64,000 nucleotides of DNA from contig OY856186.1 of assembly GCA_963693315.1 (NCBI GenBank), positions 458,354,192 to 458,418,191 of the forward strand, written 5' to 3'. The notes under the pieces were generated by a model. The model saw nothing but the letters and a program-made list of their open reading frames with translations, did not search any database and was not told where the DNA came from. The position numbers and the translations under genes were made by a program. Below are positions 9,787 through 23,135 of this stretch, in pieces (within the stretch, counting starts at the first letter, position 1; the number at the start of each line of letters is the position of its first letter). Origin of the DNA: Diogma glabrata (Eukaryota > Arthropoda > Insecta > Diptera > Cylindrotomidae).

Positions 9787-12700
9787 GGTCGAAAATTAAT
9801 ATGCTTCAACTCAAAGCTAGCATAAAGACGCTGCCAAAATCAACGTGTAACATGTAACAATTATTTCACACTTGTGTGAACAAAGAAAAGGTACGCAAAG
9901 AACGCAAAGTGAATAGGTGACGACTCCAATTTAAGCTCTATTTGATAAAATCAGTCAAAAACATTTTTTTCGAACCGGACTAAAAATTGCACTTTTTGTT
10001 TGGGTATATTTTACAAAAAACATGTCACAAAAAATATGTCATTTGTGTATTGCATCAAGTTGTCATAGTAGCAGTCCCAAAAACTATAATTTGTTGTCCT
10101 ATACCCATACAAGGTTGTACAACTGGTCCAGTAATGGTCCAATACTGGCAGCCAGTAATGCAGCAATGGGCCAGTACTGGCAACCACGACTGGGCCATTA
10201 ACATAATTTTACTGGATGATAACTTCGGACAATAAATGGTTGCCGTTCTTGGGCCAAATACTGGCAACCATGACTGAGCCGTTAAAAAAAATATACATTA
10301 TTATCATATGTAAATTTAAATAAATTAAATACAAACTAATTTAAAATAAAATAAAAATGACAAAACAAATTCAAAACTCCCCATACAACTGGTTCAGTTG
10401 CAGGAATGGCTGAGTAATGGCAAACTCCGCCCTGACCCACCATTAAAAAAAATATAAAATAATATTTTTTATACATAAATTTAAATAAATTATTTACAAA
10501 ATAATTAAAATAAAATGGAAATGAAAATAAATTAAAACATATATACCAACCTTTTCTATATTACCATAGTCTTTCAACCGACAAGGCGATAACTAAACTA
10601 TTTGTGAAATTTTTCAAACTATGTATTGCTAAAAGGGATAATACTCTAGTGAAATTTAAAAAAAATGACAGATCGGCAAATTCATGGCTACAGTACTGGC
10701 CCAATAACAATAGCCATGTAATATTTACCATTCATGGGCCAGTGCTTGACCATTCAAAGGTAACAATATACTGGCTATTTTCTGTAAACCATAGATTGGC
10801 CGATGATTGGTTCTAGTATTGGCCCAGTAACAATAGCCAAGTACTGTTAACCATTAATGGACCAGTGATTGGCCGTATGTCATTGTCTGGCAAAACCTAC
10901 TTGGGTAAGACAAAAAATAAACAAATCTATATATCTATGCAAAATAAAAATCAAAACTTATGGTTGCTTGGATTAAATTTGAGATAAAAATTAAACATAA
11001 TTTAAATATTGAATATTTTTAAATTTTATTAAATAATAGATTGAATAATTGTTGGAAGAAAAATTTAATGTTTTACTTGGTCTAAAAATGGATTTTGGAA
11101 CTCGCAAAATTGAGGCACGCCGCTATCGCGGCGCACTGCAAACTTTTTGCCCGTCCCAAAATCCATCATTTTTTGTCCTAGTGAAACAAATAACTATATT
11201 GTATAGCACAACAAATGATTATTTTTGGGACTATTACCATGGCAATTCAATGCAATACACAAATAACACATTTTTTACACGAATTCACGCTTTTTCATTT
11301 GCGGGAGCGGATTGCATATTTTACACCCTAGGAAAGGGAGTAAAACATAAGAAACCAAGACAACAATGATGTACACGAAGAAATTTTTTGTAGGCAAGCG
11401 TTGATATAGTTAACCACTGTTTCAATTAGCTTTCGTGTTTTCGTGTGAAAATCTATACAATGATTTTGTAAAGCATTTTCTCCTCCACTTTTTTTTGCTT
11501 TGTTTTATATTTGGCAATAAGTTACCAACTTTATTTCAGAGCTGCACACAAATTATGTTTTTTTGTCCATTTTATATACAGTTTCTAATTTCTATATATG
11601 TACCCCGAAAAAAATGGGGTCAATAACATCTCGGTATGTGTTCCTGCCACATTGACATCCAATTTGGTTGTTTTGTTTCCATCCTTTATTAAATACTGAC
11701 GACGCGACGAGATGGCCACCAAAAATTTTTTCAGTGTAGTGTGTAAAAATTAAAGTTTGAGGACATCCTTTCGTACTATAATTACTAAAACACAAGTCTG
11801 ACTTTAAATTAAACTTGAAGTGCGATATCCCAAACTTTTTCTATATTTATTTCAACAAATATTTTGTCGGTTTTGTTCTTGACTCTAAAAAGTTGCACTT
11901 AACCTATATATTCTTTAACATTTTTAAAGCTTTCTAACTTCTTAATTTAAAGTTTAATTTCGATTTAAATCAATGAATATAAATAATAGAAAAATTAAAA
12001 CACAGATTTTGTTTGAACACATTTAAATCATGCAACACTCCCCTTATATTGAGCATAAAAACAAAACAAATACATCATCCCATCTCTACTCATTTTTGGG
12101 ATGAACCAGTTATATTATTGTTTTGGATTGGTGTGAATTTTGTTTGTTTTGGTATTGAATGAGAGACAGAGAGACGAAATGACATAGGCGGATGCTGTGC
12201 TCTAGCTTTATAACAAAAAACACTGGTGATGAATTTCAAGACAATGATTATGATGATGGTTTTTAGTTATTTGCCGTATATTCATCTCTTTTTAGTTTTC
12301 TCAAAAGGTTTATTTGTATATGTAAATTTTCTTTACTTTCTGTCATTTTTCTTTTATATAACTAGATATAAATAAACGATTTTATAGCTTTAATATAACA
12401 AAAGCAAACAATTGAAATTGAACAAGACAGAGAGAGAGAGACGAAATAAATAGAATTGTTTGTTGGAAAAAAGAGATTTGTTTGATTACTTACCATCTTT
12501 GTTTTTGCCTTTGTTACAAATAAGATTTAATTTTTGGTTAATACTCTTTGTCTTGTTACAGTTTCTTACACAGCATTTAACTTTTTATATAATCTTCTTT
12601 TGAATGAAATTCAACAAGAAAAGAATGGCTGAGATTGTTTGGATTAGTACATTTTGTGTTTTTTTTGTTGTTGTCAGAAGCCAAAACGGATTAACAGTAA

Positions 12701-15498
12701 GAATTCATTTTGTTCCAAAAACAACAAATACATAAAATGTTTAAAAAAATATAGATACTAAAATTCAAATTTATGTATCTCACATATAATTCTAATAAAA
12801 CCCAAAACAAATAAACTGAATAAATTTAATTAAATAAAAAAACATGATACCAATTTCAATTCAGATAATTTTCTTCTGATTTTTTTTCTCCTCAGTATCA
12901 TTTTTAACATTTCAACCGTCAAGACTGTGTCAAAATCATAAGAAGATCGGTATCGGTTCTATGTAGTTTTATATTCGTTTTATATCAACTTCCGACAAAA
13001 CATTTTCGTTTTTTTACGTAATTTATTTATGTGTTAAATAAACTATCATATCTTTTGTGTTACAATTAATTACAATATATATATATTTATTATTGATTAG
13101 AAGAAAAAACTAAAAAAGACAAATTAATTGTGAGAAAAAGAGAATGAATAAAATTTTAAGAAATGGTAGAAAAAAACGCAATGAAAACCGTTGAAAGAAA
13201 TTCTTTTAAAATTAATTAATTATTATTAATTTTCTTTGAATAAAAAAACAATATTAGTTTTTGAAAATAATTTGGATTAATAGTTTTTTTAAGGTTATAT
13301 ATTTGGTGTTATAATTATTATGGTAAAAGTATAGGCAATTGATTTCTTTTAATTGAGGGTAAAAAAGGGTTAATGATCTTAATAAAAAACGGAAATTAGA
13401 AAATTTGTTTGAAAAAATAAAATAAATAATTAAGTGATTAAGCGGTAAGTGATTTGATTTATATTTTGCGAAGCTGTTATTATATAAAATAAGATTTTCG
13501 ATCTCGGATGAGTGTTTTGTGTGTCATTTTGAGTATTTTTAAAAATTTTAAAAATTTAAAAAAAAAAATTTTAATATTATTTAAAAATAAAATATATTAA
13601 GAAAAAAAACAATAAACTAATAATAATTATAATTAAAAATAATTACCAATTAGGAATACTACAATTTTACAGGTTTTATAGATATATTAGGTACAAAATC
13701 GTTTATAAATACGGGTTTTCCAAATGTTTTCTTAAATATCCCTACAATATTTTTGGAGCTTTTAAAAATCTTTTGTATATTGTCTTTTACAAAACAATGG
13801 TAAAATTTAAATGATTACAAATGTGATGTGTCGAAGATAATCGTTTATTTGGTATATATCTAATAACATTTGGCATTTTTAATTGATAAAAGTAAGAAAC
13901 CAAGTCTTTTTCCTTATAGGCTCATGTATATTGACTCATTATAAAACATTTAGTTTTCTCTGTATTTAATTTTCCAGCGCATAGATAATGACTAATGAGT
14001 TTAGAAGCTTCTCTCAATTTTTTCATTCTATTTCAACCAATTTTTTTACAGTTTTTACTCCGCAATACTCTATGACAATTTGCACAATTTTTTAGGTGTT
14101 GTGTAGTAGAAATTATATTATGTGTCACAACAACAAATAGAAGCTTTTTCAGACCTAGGTCCCAAAACAACATGCTTGATGTGCGCAACATATTATTATT
14201 AATAAAGCCTATTGTTTAATCAAATATGACATAAGCCAATATTTCATGAAAGAAGGAAATAAAAATAAAATAAGAGGTATAAAGAAGGTTGCCAATAATC
14301 CCACAAGTAGTATATTTCTCATGACGAACTCTCTTCCTCTTTGATTAAAACCCACGTAAAGTGTTTCATGTGAGCTCACTCACTACTTCAAGGAAGCAGT
14401 AGTGCAGCAACATCAACAACAACTCTATTATACTAAGATTGAGAACGGCTAACTTTTGACTGAACAGAGTTCATCCGCCAGCACCTCTAAGATATTACCT
14501 TGACTAGTGATAGCTCACTGCTATTGCCAGTAGTATGTGATACCTAACGTTAACTTGTATGCCAATAGCAGGGACTGGAATACGCCCCGTTGTCATACCC
14601 GTCATATATGAATAAGACAAATAAATTTATTCGCAACCCAAGGTACCAGATATATATCAGATACTGATTTTAGAGTTTTAAAAATAGCCTACAAAATAAG
14701 AATCAGATATTGATGCATTTATAGAACGAAGACAGTAAGAAATAGACCGAACAGTTTTGAAGTAAATTTTTTTGGACGATTTCATTTTAAAGCATCTAAA
14801 AATAAGTAAATTAAATATTTTATGCCAGTTTCGATAAGTATTCAAAATTAGTTGTTCTGCTTATCTAAGGTTATAAATTAATATTCAATTATGTATATAT
14901 ACAAAACAGAATAACTAATATCGGGAAAGTAATCTGATCTGACCTTGTTCCACTTTCTGGGACCAATATCTTTTTCAAATGTTATAAATAATGCTGATAT
15001 ATGTATCTTGACATTTTTTGTTTAGTACATATATATAATTCCAATGAATATTAGTTGGGTAGATCGTGGACGAGTTTGACAAACACTTGTTTTTAATCAA
15101 CCAAAGAAACCCTAAAACGAATTACGCTAAGTGAAAACGATATGGATATGATCATATTTTATACTGCTTTTGGTGCTTCAAGAAACAATTTAATAATAAG
15201 AGAGAAACTTTTGCTATATTAGTAAGATTTTAAGTTATGCAATGGCAAACAGAATTGTACAATGAACCAATGAAGGGTAGATCCATAATCGATGTTATAA
15301 CGAATAATTTCATTCGTTTTTCAGTGTATGAACCTCTAATGATCGGACATGAGATATGTCCGTAAACATTTCTTAGAGGTCATGACGTGATCGAGTTGAC
15401 TGGCCGTTCTTGCATATCATTTGATTTCATCGTTGCTTTGTGGATTCTCTTGTGTGAGCAGAAGTCATATAGAGACGTATACAGGGCCGGATAAACCA
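9787..15498 (+). repeat. 4.9-kb duplicated non-coding unit, copy 1
   Basis: From ggtcgaaaattaatatgc to gccggataaaccat this region matches 24412-29476 almost base for base, with only scattered substitutions and small indels. Copy 1 also holds an R4 element (10104-10905) that copy 2 lacks. Copy 2 holds a 150-bp palindromic MITE and a longer (TA)n that copy 1 lacks. Apart from those, both are about 4.91 kb. No long reading frame is shared by both copies in a conserved way. The unit ends in the first 18 bases of a hAT-like end (CAGGGCCGGATAAACCAT). An inverted repeat around gtgtattgca...agtcccaaaaa joins about 10030-10100 and 11213-11285. Function is unknown; it could be a large transposon or a segmental duplication. 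Confidence 0.9.
10104..10905 (-). mobile_element. R4 element (802 bp) with TA target duplication
   Basis: Comparison with copy 2 of the duplicated unit gives the empty site: cctataagac there becomes cctaTA-element-TAagac here, so the target duplication is TA. The ends read CCCATACAAGGTTGTACAAC and, on the other strand, CCCAAGTAGGTTTTGCCAG, an imperfect terminal inverted repeat. No coding frame is present. Both ends are packed with words such as tggcca, ccagtactgg and ccagtaatgg. Other copies lie at 15499-15636 (partial), 31173-31978 and 41941-42753. Confidence 0.85.
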
Positions 15499-15636
15499 TC
15501 CCAAGTAGGTTTTGCCAGACATTGACATACGGCCAAGCACTGGTCCATTAATGGTTAACAGTACTTGGCTATTGTTACTGGGCCAATACTAGAACCAATC
15601 ATCGGCGATCTATGGCTTACAGAAAATAGCCAGTAC
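15499..15636 (+). mobile_element. R4 element, truncated copy
   Basis: The first about 138 bp of R4 (CCCAAGTAGGTTTTGCCAG onward) follow accat, the same position where copy 2 of the duplicated unit continues into hAT-2. The match stops near agccagtac, where unrelated AT-rich sequence begins. Confidence 0.8.
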
Positions 15637-18375
15637 ACTGAAAGAAAAAAGTAAGTATTTTCAACAGAAAACACGTATTAATTTAACAGAAATTTATGTG
15701 AGTTTTCAGCCACCTTAGCACTTTGTTATTAAAACATTTTTTGCTATGTTAAATATACAAAAATTTACAAACTCATTTCTGTACAAAATGACATAGTTTT
15801 TTGTAAACAAAATATAATATTTTGTTATAACAACATAGCCAATTTTTAAGAGATAAGTTAGTCTAACAAACATATATGTACTTTTAACAAAGCTTTTTTA
15901 TAAAACGACATAGTTTTTAGTAAAGAAAAAATAATATTTTGTTATACCAACATAGCCGATTATAAAGATTTAATTAGCCTAACAAAGATATATGTATTTT
16001 TAACATAATTTTTGTAAAAGTTTTATTTCACTATGTAACTTTGCTAAGTGAAAACAATAGGATTATTTGTTATTTATACATACTAATGAAGTGACTGTCA
16101 TAATTAAAATAACTATATATTTTATGGAACCTTGGTTAAAATTAACAATTTTGGACCTTTGGACTCCTTCTAAAATTGGGAATAAAAACACTTTTTCAAT
16201 GTACTCTAAATAAATTTATTTATTAACAATGGTTTTATTAATACTTATATATAATATAAAATTAAATTTTTAATTACACAACTTAATTATATAAATTAAA
16301 TTAATGTATTATTAGTTAAGTCACCTTAATGTATATATTTATGATAAATAAACATTTTTATTATGTATAAGTTTTATTTATAATTTATTATAATTTATTT
16401 ATTTATTTATTGATCATTCGTTATAATTTATTTATTTATTTATTAATCATTCGTTATAATTTATTTTGTTTATTATAAATGTTTATAAAATGGTTTTTTT
16501 ATATAAAAAATAGTATCCTGAGAAGGATTGTAATTAACATTTAAAATGGAGGTATATAGTTTTAATAAATGTATTTGTTTTATTAAAATTTGCATTTCGA
16601 CTATAATACTTCAGTTAATACAAATCAAAAAAATTAAATAATGTTTAAAATTCGAATATATTATAGAAGTTGATTATTTTAAATCTAAAATTTGATAAAA
16701 GAAAACATATAATAGTAGTTTATGTAGCAAGTACGCAAAATATGGTTTTAGCGAATCGTAATGTTTCCGGACGAGGCGCTAGCCGAGTCTGTAATATGAA
16801 GATGAGTCTGCTAAAGCCATTTGCGTACGTGTTGCATACAACGTTTTTTAGTATTAGCTCTTAGGATTTTTTTTCTAATTTTTTGCTTAATTTGTATTCT
16901 TGCGTACCTAAAAATTTGATTTTTGAACAAAACTTATCAAAGCAATTGTGATTATAATTTGAAAATAATTATAATATAAAATGAAAACAAATTTTGAATC
17001 CGCTAAAATGTTGTCATAACGACTTTAAGTACTAGGCCGCTAAAATACAATTTTGCGGACTCTAAACAGTTCTAAAAGGAATCATTTTTCGAGGCTAATA
17101 CTAAAAACATATTTATGCATCTATTGCATTGCATTTATGCTCTATCTTAAGATGCGTTATAAATAAATGAACATTATTTTTTGATGTTTTACGTAAGAAA
17201 CAAACGTACATTTTAGATTGGATAAAACAGATTTAAGATAACTAGGATTCCTTAAATTATTTAATGAAACTGTCGGCTATGGATACTGTAGATGGTGCTA
17301 CCGTAGATTATTGTTCTTTAAAATATTTCTTGAAATTGGTAAATAAAATTTTTATTTATGGTATTCGAATATGTTTCGTTGTCGTTGCCAAATTAAAATT
17401 AATCTGAGCAAATTAATTCAGTAAACAAAATTGAGTATATTTAATTCAGACAATAGTTCGAATTGGTTTAAGTCTGTATTAGGATTGCAATAATTTATTG
17501 TATATTTTTTATAATTTTATTCCATTCAATATATTTTATTTTAACTTTTACTTAATTTTAATTTTATTTTAACTTTAATTTATTTTAAATTTTTATATAA
17601 AGCTAAATTTTTCAAAGTTACAACTCAGATTAATTTAGTTCAGTTGACGAAAACGTAACAATTTTTTAGCAAGCGGCAAACATTTAAATTCAACTCACCG
17701 ATTCTTTATTCTCCTCTCTTGAAATTTATATATGTACTGCTCAAATCGTATCCATCCCACTATATTTTGTTACCCTTAAAACATTACTTAATATCATCTT
17801 GTGTTATATATAATAATAATAAGTTTTCCGCGATAGAAATCGAGCTATCAGGATTTAAAAAATAATAATATATAATATAAATATAATTAAAGACAAGTAA
17901 ATGCTTCATAAAAAGATTGAATTGCTTACCTGTTAAATTTTTAAATAATTTAATGTTGTATATTATCTATCCTATCCTTTCTTTATCTATCCATTATCTA
18001 TCCTATAAAGTATTTTTTTAGTTGCAAGAGAAGTTTTTTTCATTTCCAAGCACAAAGACAACACGTTTCAAATGGAATTAATTTTAAATGCAATTCTTAA
18101 ATGAATTTTGGCATTTTACAAAATGTTCTCTTATTTTAAAATAGCTCTACATACTTATAACAATTCTTTCAATTTGATTAACATAGTACTCCGTTACTTT
18201 AACTAAGCCTTAAACTCAATGTCTCTTAACATAGCACTCTGTTATTATAATATATGCTTAACAGAGTATATATTAAATGTTTTTACCACTGTTAATCAAA
18301 ATAAGCTACCACCATGTTAAAATAACTAGAGCCATGTAATTTTAACAAAACCAATTTTTGTTTACAAAATGTATT
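15637..18375. other. AT-rich non-coding region up to an assembly gap
   Basis: No gene is recognised. The segment starts actgaaagaaaaaagtaag at the R4 break and contains a short tandem repeat at 15783-16020. Words near its right edge (aaaccaatttttgtttacaaa, read in part at 18347-18368) resemble the inverted form of words near the left edge. It may therefore be one inverted-repeat element whose other end is lost in the gap. A 64-codon frame at 16670 has no recognisable motif. Confidence 0.5.
15783..16020 (+). repeat. Two-copy tandem repeat of about 118 bp
   Basis: The order acatagttttt(t/a)gta...ataatattttgttata...acatagcc...taacaaa(c/g)atatatgta is read twice in succession with moderate divergence. 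It is non-coding. Confidence 0.75.
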
Positions 18376-18575
18376 NNNNNNNNNNNNNNNNNNNNNNNNN
18401 NNNNNNNNNNNNNNNNNNNNNNNNNNNNNNNNNNNNNNNNNNNNNNNNNNNNNNNNNNNNNNNNNNNNNNNNNNNNNNNNNNNNNNNNNNNNNNNNNNNN
18501 NNNNNNNNNNNNNNNNNNNNNNNNNNNNNNNNNNNNNNNNNNNNNNNNNNNNNNNNNNNNNNNNNNNNNNNNNNN
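18376..18575. other. Assembly gap (200 N)
   Basis: Exactly 200 N, so the true length is unknown. Reading frames drawn through it are meaningless. Confidence 1.
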
Positions 18576-19440
18576 AAGTTTGTCAAACAAATTTTGTCCA
18601 GGGTGTCAAAAAAATGATTTTCATTTACTTTTTAAGCCATTTTCTTGGGAAAAAAATTAATCATTTGTATGACATGAAATTGGACATGAAAATTTTTGAA
18701 TTTGTTTTAGTTTTTGGAATATTTTTGAAATTTTAAAAATGTTTGTATTTTTGATTTTGTAATAAGTTTTGCAATATTTTTAAGAAATTTTGGAAAAAGT
18801 TTTAATTTATGATTTTATTATAATTTTTGGAATTTTGAAAAAAGTTTCAATTTTTAATATTGTTATAATTTTGGGACAAGGTTGAATTTTTAAGAGTTTT
18901 TGAACTATTATTAGGATTTAGAAAAGGTTAAAATATTTGATTTTATTCTAATTTTTGGCATATTTTCAGAATTTTTGAAAAAAAATTAATTTTTGATTTT
19001 GTAATAATTTTTGGAATATTTTTAGAATTTTGAAAAAAGTTTGATTTTATTTAATTTTTACAATATTTTTGGAATATTGATAGAAATCTGAATTTGTGAT
19101 TTTGTAATATTTTCTCAAAACGCTTAATGGAGAGGTTTTTGAATAGTTTGCTGAGTGTATCATCTTTTCACTAAATTATGTTAATTTATGATCTGTTGTG
19201 ATTTTCCGGCAACGTATTGACGTTTCGTGTTAGTTTTGTAATAAATTTCTAAACAGAGATAAAAAAATACATGCACTTTAACAAAGAGTTTGTTTGATAT
19301 ACATCGCTGGCCAAAACTAAAAACAATGTCTTCATAAATGTTTTATGCCAAAAACTATATCAAAATCCTTAACCAAAACCGAAGTCTTGATATCTCAGAG
19401 CTTGAGATTTCAGCCCCTCTATATTGTAAATTTTATAATT
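18576..19440 (+). repeat. Dispersed repeat R3, copy 1
   Basis: Starting at the gap, words such as gtttgtcaaa, gtgtcaaaaaaatgattttc and atttgtatgacat match 33485-34130. The last about 230 bp (ataaatttctaaacagagat to gagatttcagcccctct) match 34480-34680 almost exactly, in the same orientation. It is non-coding, T-rich and internally repetitive. Confidence 0.75.
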
Positions 19441-20258
19441 TTGTTTTTGGAACTAAAATTTAAAAAAATGTAATTCGACTTAATTAACAATTGGATTCAT
19501 AAGTGTGCTGAAACATCATAAAACACAGTACGTAGATTGAGTGTATATATGAAGTGAAATTTTAACGCGATCTTGAAACCTCTCCAAACTATCCGGTTAA
19601 ACAGTCTGCAAAAAGTGGTGAACTGTAATTGGAGAGAAATTTGACATATTTGTAATTTTAAAACAAAAACTTTTTTATTTACTGACAGCTGCAGTTCCTT
19701 TAATTATTTTTTTTATTATTTGTATATTGTTGTCAAAAGAAGTATTTATTTCAAAAATATTTTAAACGAAATTATATAAAACAAATTAAATTTGAAAATC
19801 CCGCAGTGAAATATTATTCAAGAGATTATTTTGCTGCGAAAAATTATTCGGAGGCTTTTGAGCGCCATTTCTGAAATAATAAAACAAACGACATAATTTT
19901 ACGACTTGTTTACGACGAACTGCATACCAACATAGTGAAAAATGAAACGGAATTATTTACATTTGATTTTAGTATTTAAAATTTATATGAAAATTTTTTG
20001 TCTTAATTTTATTTTAATTTAAACCAATGAAATTCTCTAAAGTGTAATGACATCATTCAATTTCACCAATAAAATTTGAATTGTACTAATAACAATATTT
20101 AGACGTCTGACCTACTGGGATATTAAAAATTATCAGTCTAATTTTGAAATAATTAACTGTTATCTTAGTTGGCCAGACAAATAAAAAATATATAAATAAA
20201 TCTCATATAATATAATTTGTAAACAAACGCAGTTGTTGACATATTTAAATTCAAAAAA
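19441..20258. other. Intergenic, nothing recognised
   Basis: AT-rich sequence. The word cctactgggatattaaaaat at 20111-20130 recurs near 44030, inside the 43490-44870 inverted-repeat element. No reading frame of note. Confidence 0.5.
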
Positions 20259-20418
20259 ATGTCTGATGAACGATTTGGTAAAGAAGAAAATTATTCAATC
20301 GACCAACTAATTCAAGAAAATACCCCAATAAATACGATCAAGAGCAAGAAAACTATTTGGAAAATGTTTACCGAATTTTGCTGCATCCGCAACTATGAAC
20401 TAGATGGCAAAAAAATTT
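20259..20418 (+). pseudogene. Possible Crypton-like recombinase N-terminal fragment
   Basis: An ATG frame gives about 53 residues containing LIQENTPINTIKSKKTIW and KMFTEFCCIRNYELDGK. This resembles the N-terminal core-binding segment of Crypton-type tyrosine recombinases and their domesticated relatives (KIAA1958/QRICH1-like), in which a run N-T-x-K-S precedes W-x-x-F-x-x-F-C. The frame then enters sequence found elsewhere as a repeat (20419-20560), so the rest is lost. The catalytic R, H and Y residues are not present. The assignment rests on a short match and could be wrong. Confidence 0.4.
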
Positions 20419-20560
20419 CTAATCCCCTTCGTTCGTTGATAAATTCTCATAATTTTTGTAAAATTCCTCAAGCAAGTGGTATTGATAATAGCCCTCGGCA
20501 TACGGCCTCGTATCGACCGAATTATCACCGCCCTTGGGAAATTACAACTGAAAATTTCAC
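20419..20560 (-). repeat. Fragment of the 43490-44870 inverted-repeat element
   Basis: The words cccttcgttcgttgataaattctcataattttt, read in pieces, then gttcctcaagcaagtg-like, attgataatagccctcgg and attatcaccgcccttg occur in the same order at about 44687-44860. The fragment interrupts the Crypton-like frame. Confidence 0.75.
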
Positions 20561-20586
20561 TTCACTCAACCTCCGTATTAAACTTA

Positions 20587-20945
20587 AGGCAATACGAAAA
20601 AGTCCGAGTGGCAAGATATCCACTAGAAAAGGGTAGATTTCTTGATCAGACAGATATGCATACAATTAGATGTATCAAATTAGTTAAAATCAAAAAACTA
20701 AGTAGAAACGGAATTATCCAACAAATTTCACAAAACACATTAAATACATTAACCGAAACTACTTTATTCAATTTTGGAACAGTTTTGTTTAATTTGGTTA
20801 AAATTAGTCATAACATATTAAATTCACCAAAGATCAAATGAACGTCCACCAAAGATCAAATTAACTACGTCAGAGCTACAATTATACCATCACACATAAT
20901 TTATAATCAAACATTATCAAACAATTTTAATTCAAAATCATCTTT
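20587..20945 (+). repeat. Dispersed repeat R2, longest copy
   Basis: It matches the complement of 34815-35133 over most of its length (gaaaaagtccgagtggca, gatcagacag, ttaaccgaaacta, ttggaacagttttgttta, acacataatttataatcaa). It matches 4312-4440 in its first part. It is non-coding. Confidence 0.75.
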
Positions 20946-21382
20946 GTGTTTTATTTTTTTGTTCTTATTTAATCTTCTTTCAAACGGTTCACTTAGTGAA
21001 AAAAATTAAACAAAAGAGAATTTTCCTATGGTATTAAATGACTTGAGATTTTTCTTGCATTAGGTGCATTATAACGCTTATAAAATTGGAACCTCTTGGG
21101 TTAGAAAGCTGAAATTTTCTGAGGCTATAGTTTGAAAGTTTGCTAAAAAAATAGCAATAACATAAACAACATAAACTGAAAAATGATAAAAGCATGGCAT
21201 TTTGCGTTTGTTTTCATTTCAACAGCCCTAGGGTCTAAACCTTTAGACTTGAACTATTTTTTTTTTAAATTTTGGAAAGATTTATGTTGTATCTACGTGT
21301 GCAAACGTTTTCAAATGTGAGCTTTTAATTTTATTAAAATATTATGATTCAAACCAAAGTTAAATATCTCATATCGTTATAT
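20946..21382. other. Intergenic, nothing recognised
   Basis: AT-rich, with no reading frame or repeat that I can place. Confidence 0.5.
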
Positions 21383-22610
21383 CCCAGCTAGCACAATAGG
21401 TGGATTTTTGCTTAAATATAGTTTGATATTATCTGTACAAAATTTTAGTGAACATTCTCATTTAACCTGAATTTATGTATAATAAAAGGTTAAATTTAAT
21501 CTAAGTGTCGTACTTTTTCCATAAAAATATTGGTTAAATTTTCATATAATTTTTATGTAATATGCTGGCTAATATGTGATTAAGTTTAACTATAATTTAA
21601 CCAAATTTTAAGTTAAATAAGTGCAAATGTTATGTTATATTTTAGCTAATTATTAGTAAAATTTAACTTGTTTGTTACACATGCAAACCACAAAATGTAT
21701 GCTCCGAATTTCTCCCCTAATGATCACATAAGCTTACTTTATAGTATACTACAAACTATTATTATATTTTCAATAATTAATGTTTTTTATCGAATACCGA
21801 AAAGAAAATTGAAAATTAAAGTATTCAGTTTATAAAAAAATAAATATTTAATTGTATTTTTAAGGGTTGTTCTCATTAGTTTTTCCTGTTTTTGTTTTAT
21901 GTATAAACAAGATCGAACCTTTCTTCATACATGAACAAAAATACGCCCCAAAGTATGTATAAAAATGTTTATTTGAAGTCGGTTTAGAAATTGTCATAAA
22001 AACCTATTTTGTCCTTAAATGCATTGGTTTGGGAGATAGATAATATCGTATCCATAATTTCTAGCCATTAAATTATTTACCTGTTATTTAAGTTAAATTT
22101 TGTCAGGTGTTTCATGAAATAACTTAAATTTATCCTAAATTTTTTCACGTATTTTATTTAAAACATGTAAATTATCTAACTATTAAGTGGAAAATTGATC
22201 ATATAATTCTTATCTAGAATACATTTAATAGCTACAATATCTGAATTTGGCAGAGTAAATTCATGTATATTTCATGTAACAGCTAAATACAAAACTAAGC
22301 AAGTGCAAATTATATGTAATTTTACTGTACTAAAGTCAGATACTGTAGTTATTACATGTTTTTTTCATGAGAATTACATGTAATTGAACCATTCATTTTT
22401 CTTTAACCTTACTTTATTATCGGGCTGTCATTCTACCATAAAAAAGCTTAAAAATAATATTATAAGAAACAAAATATTTTAAAAAATGAATGAAAAAGCC
22501 TTATTCTTAACCTTATTCTTGTTTACTGAGTTTTATTATTTTTTACTATATACGCATTTCGAAAGCTAAATTTTAAAGTAAGATACATTCCATATTTCCA
22601 TTATATACCG

Positions 22611-23135
22611 GTGTCGCGTTCTTTTTCTCGACAATGTTAACTATTGTTAACAATTGTTAACTTTCGTCGTTCTTTAATTCAATAATTTTAACATTATGTA
22701 ACAAAATTACGTCATGATGTCGTTCCTAAATTCAATGTTAAACTGTCAAAGGTTAACATTTTGTAACAATTTCCAACTCACCTCTTAGACATGAGTTATA
22801 GAATGTTGTTATGTCAAATGGTATGTTGTGATCTATTTATCTGTCAAAATGTTTATAATTAAACATTAAGAGATTCGTAAATAAAATTTCTTGTTTTTGT
22901 GCTTCACAATTGAGTTTCATTATAATTATACATATACAAATTAACTAATTTTAATATATTTTAACTTATGTACTCAAAGAGAACAAATTTATTTTTGACA
23001 GATCAACAAACGTCTAATATTTTGTCGTTCTTAAATTATAAATCAACATTGTCGACAAAACTTAACATGACATTTCAACACAATTTTATGACATTTTAAC
23101 AATGTTAGAAAATGTTAAGAAAAAGAACGCGACAC
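22611..23135. mobile_element. MITE with 18-bp ends GTGTCGCGTTCTTTTTCT
   Basis: GTGTCGCGTTCTTTTTCT opens the segment and its exact complement closes it. The roughly 525-bp interior is non-coding and holds many gttaac and aacattttgtaac words. No clear target duplication was read. It is nested inside the 21383-24300 element. Confidence 0.75.

Noticed and set aside
11049..11369. 106-codon frame (partner at 24858) in the duplicated unit
   Set aside because: The copy-2 frame stops early, the sequence includes an inverted repeat, and no motif is seen.
18342..18660. Frames spanning the 200-N gap
   Set aside because: They consist of undefined residues.
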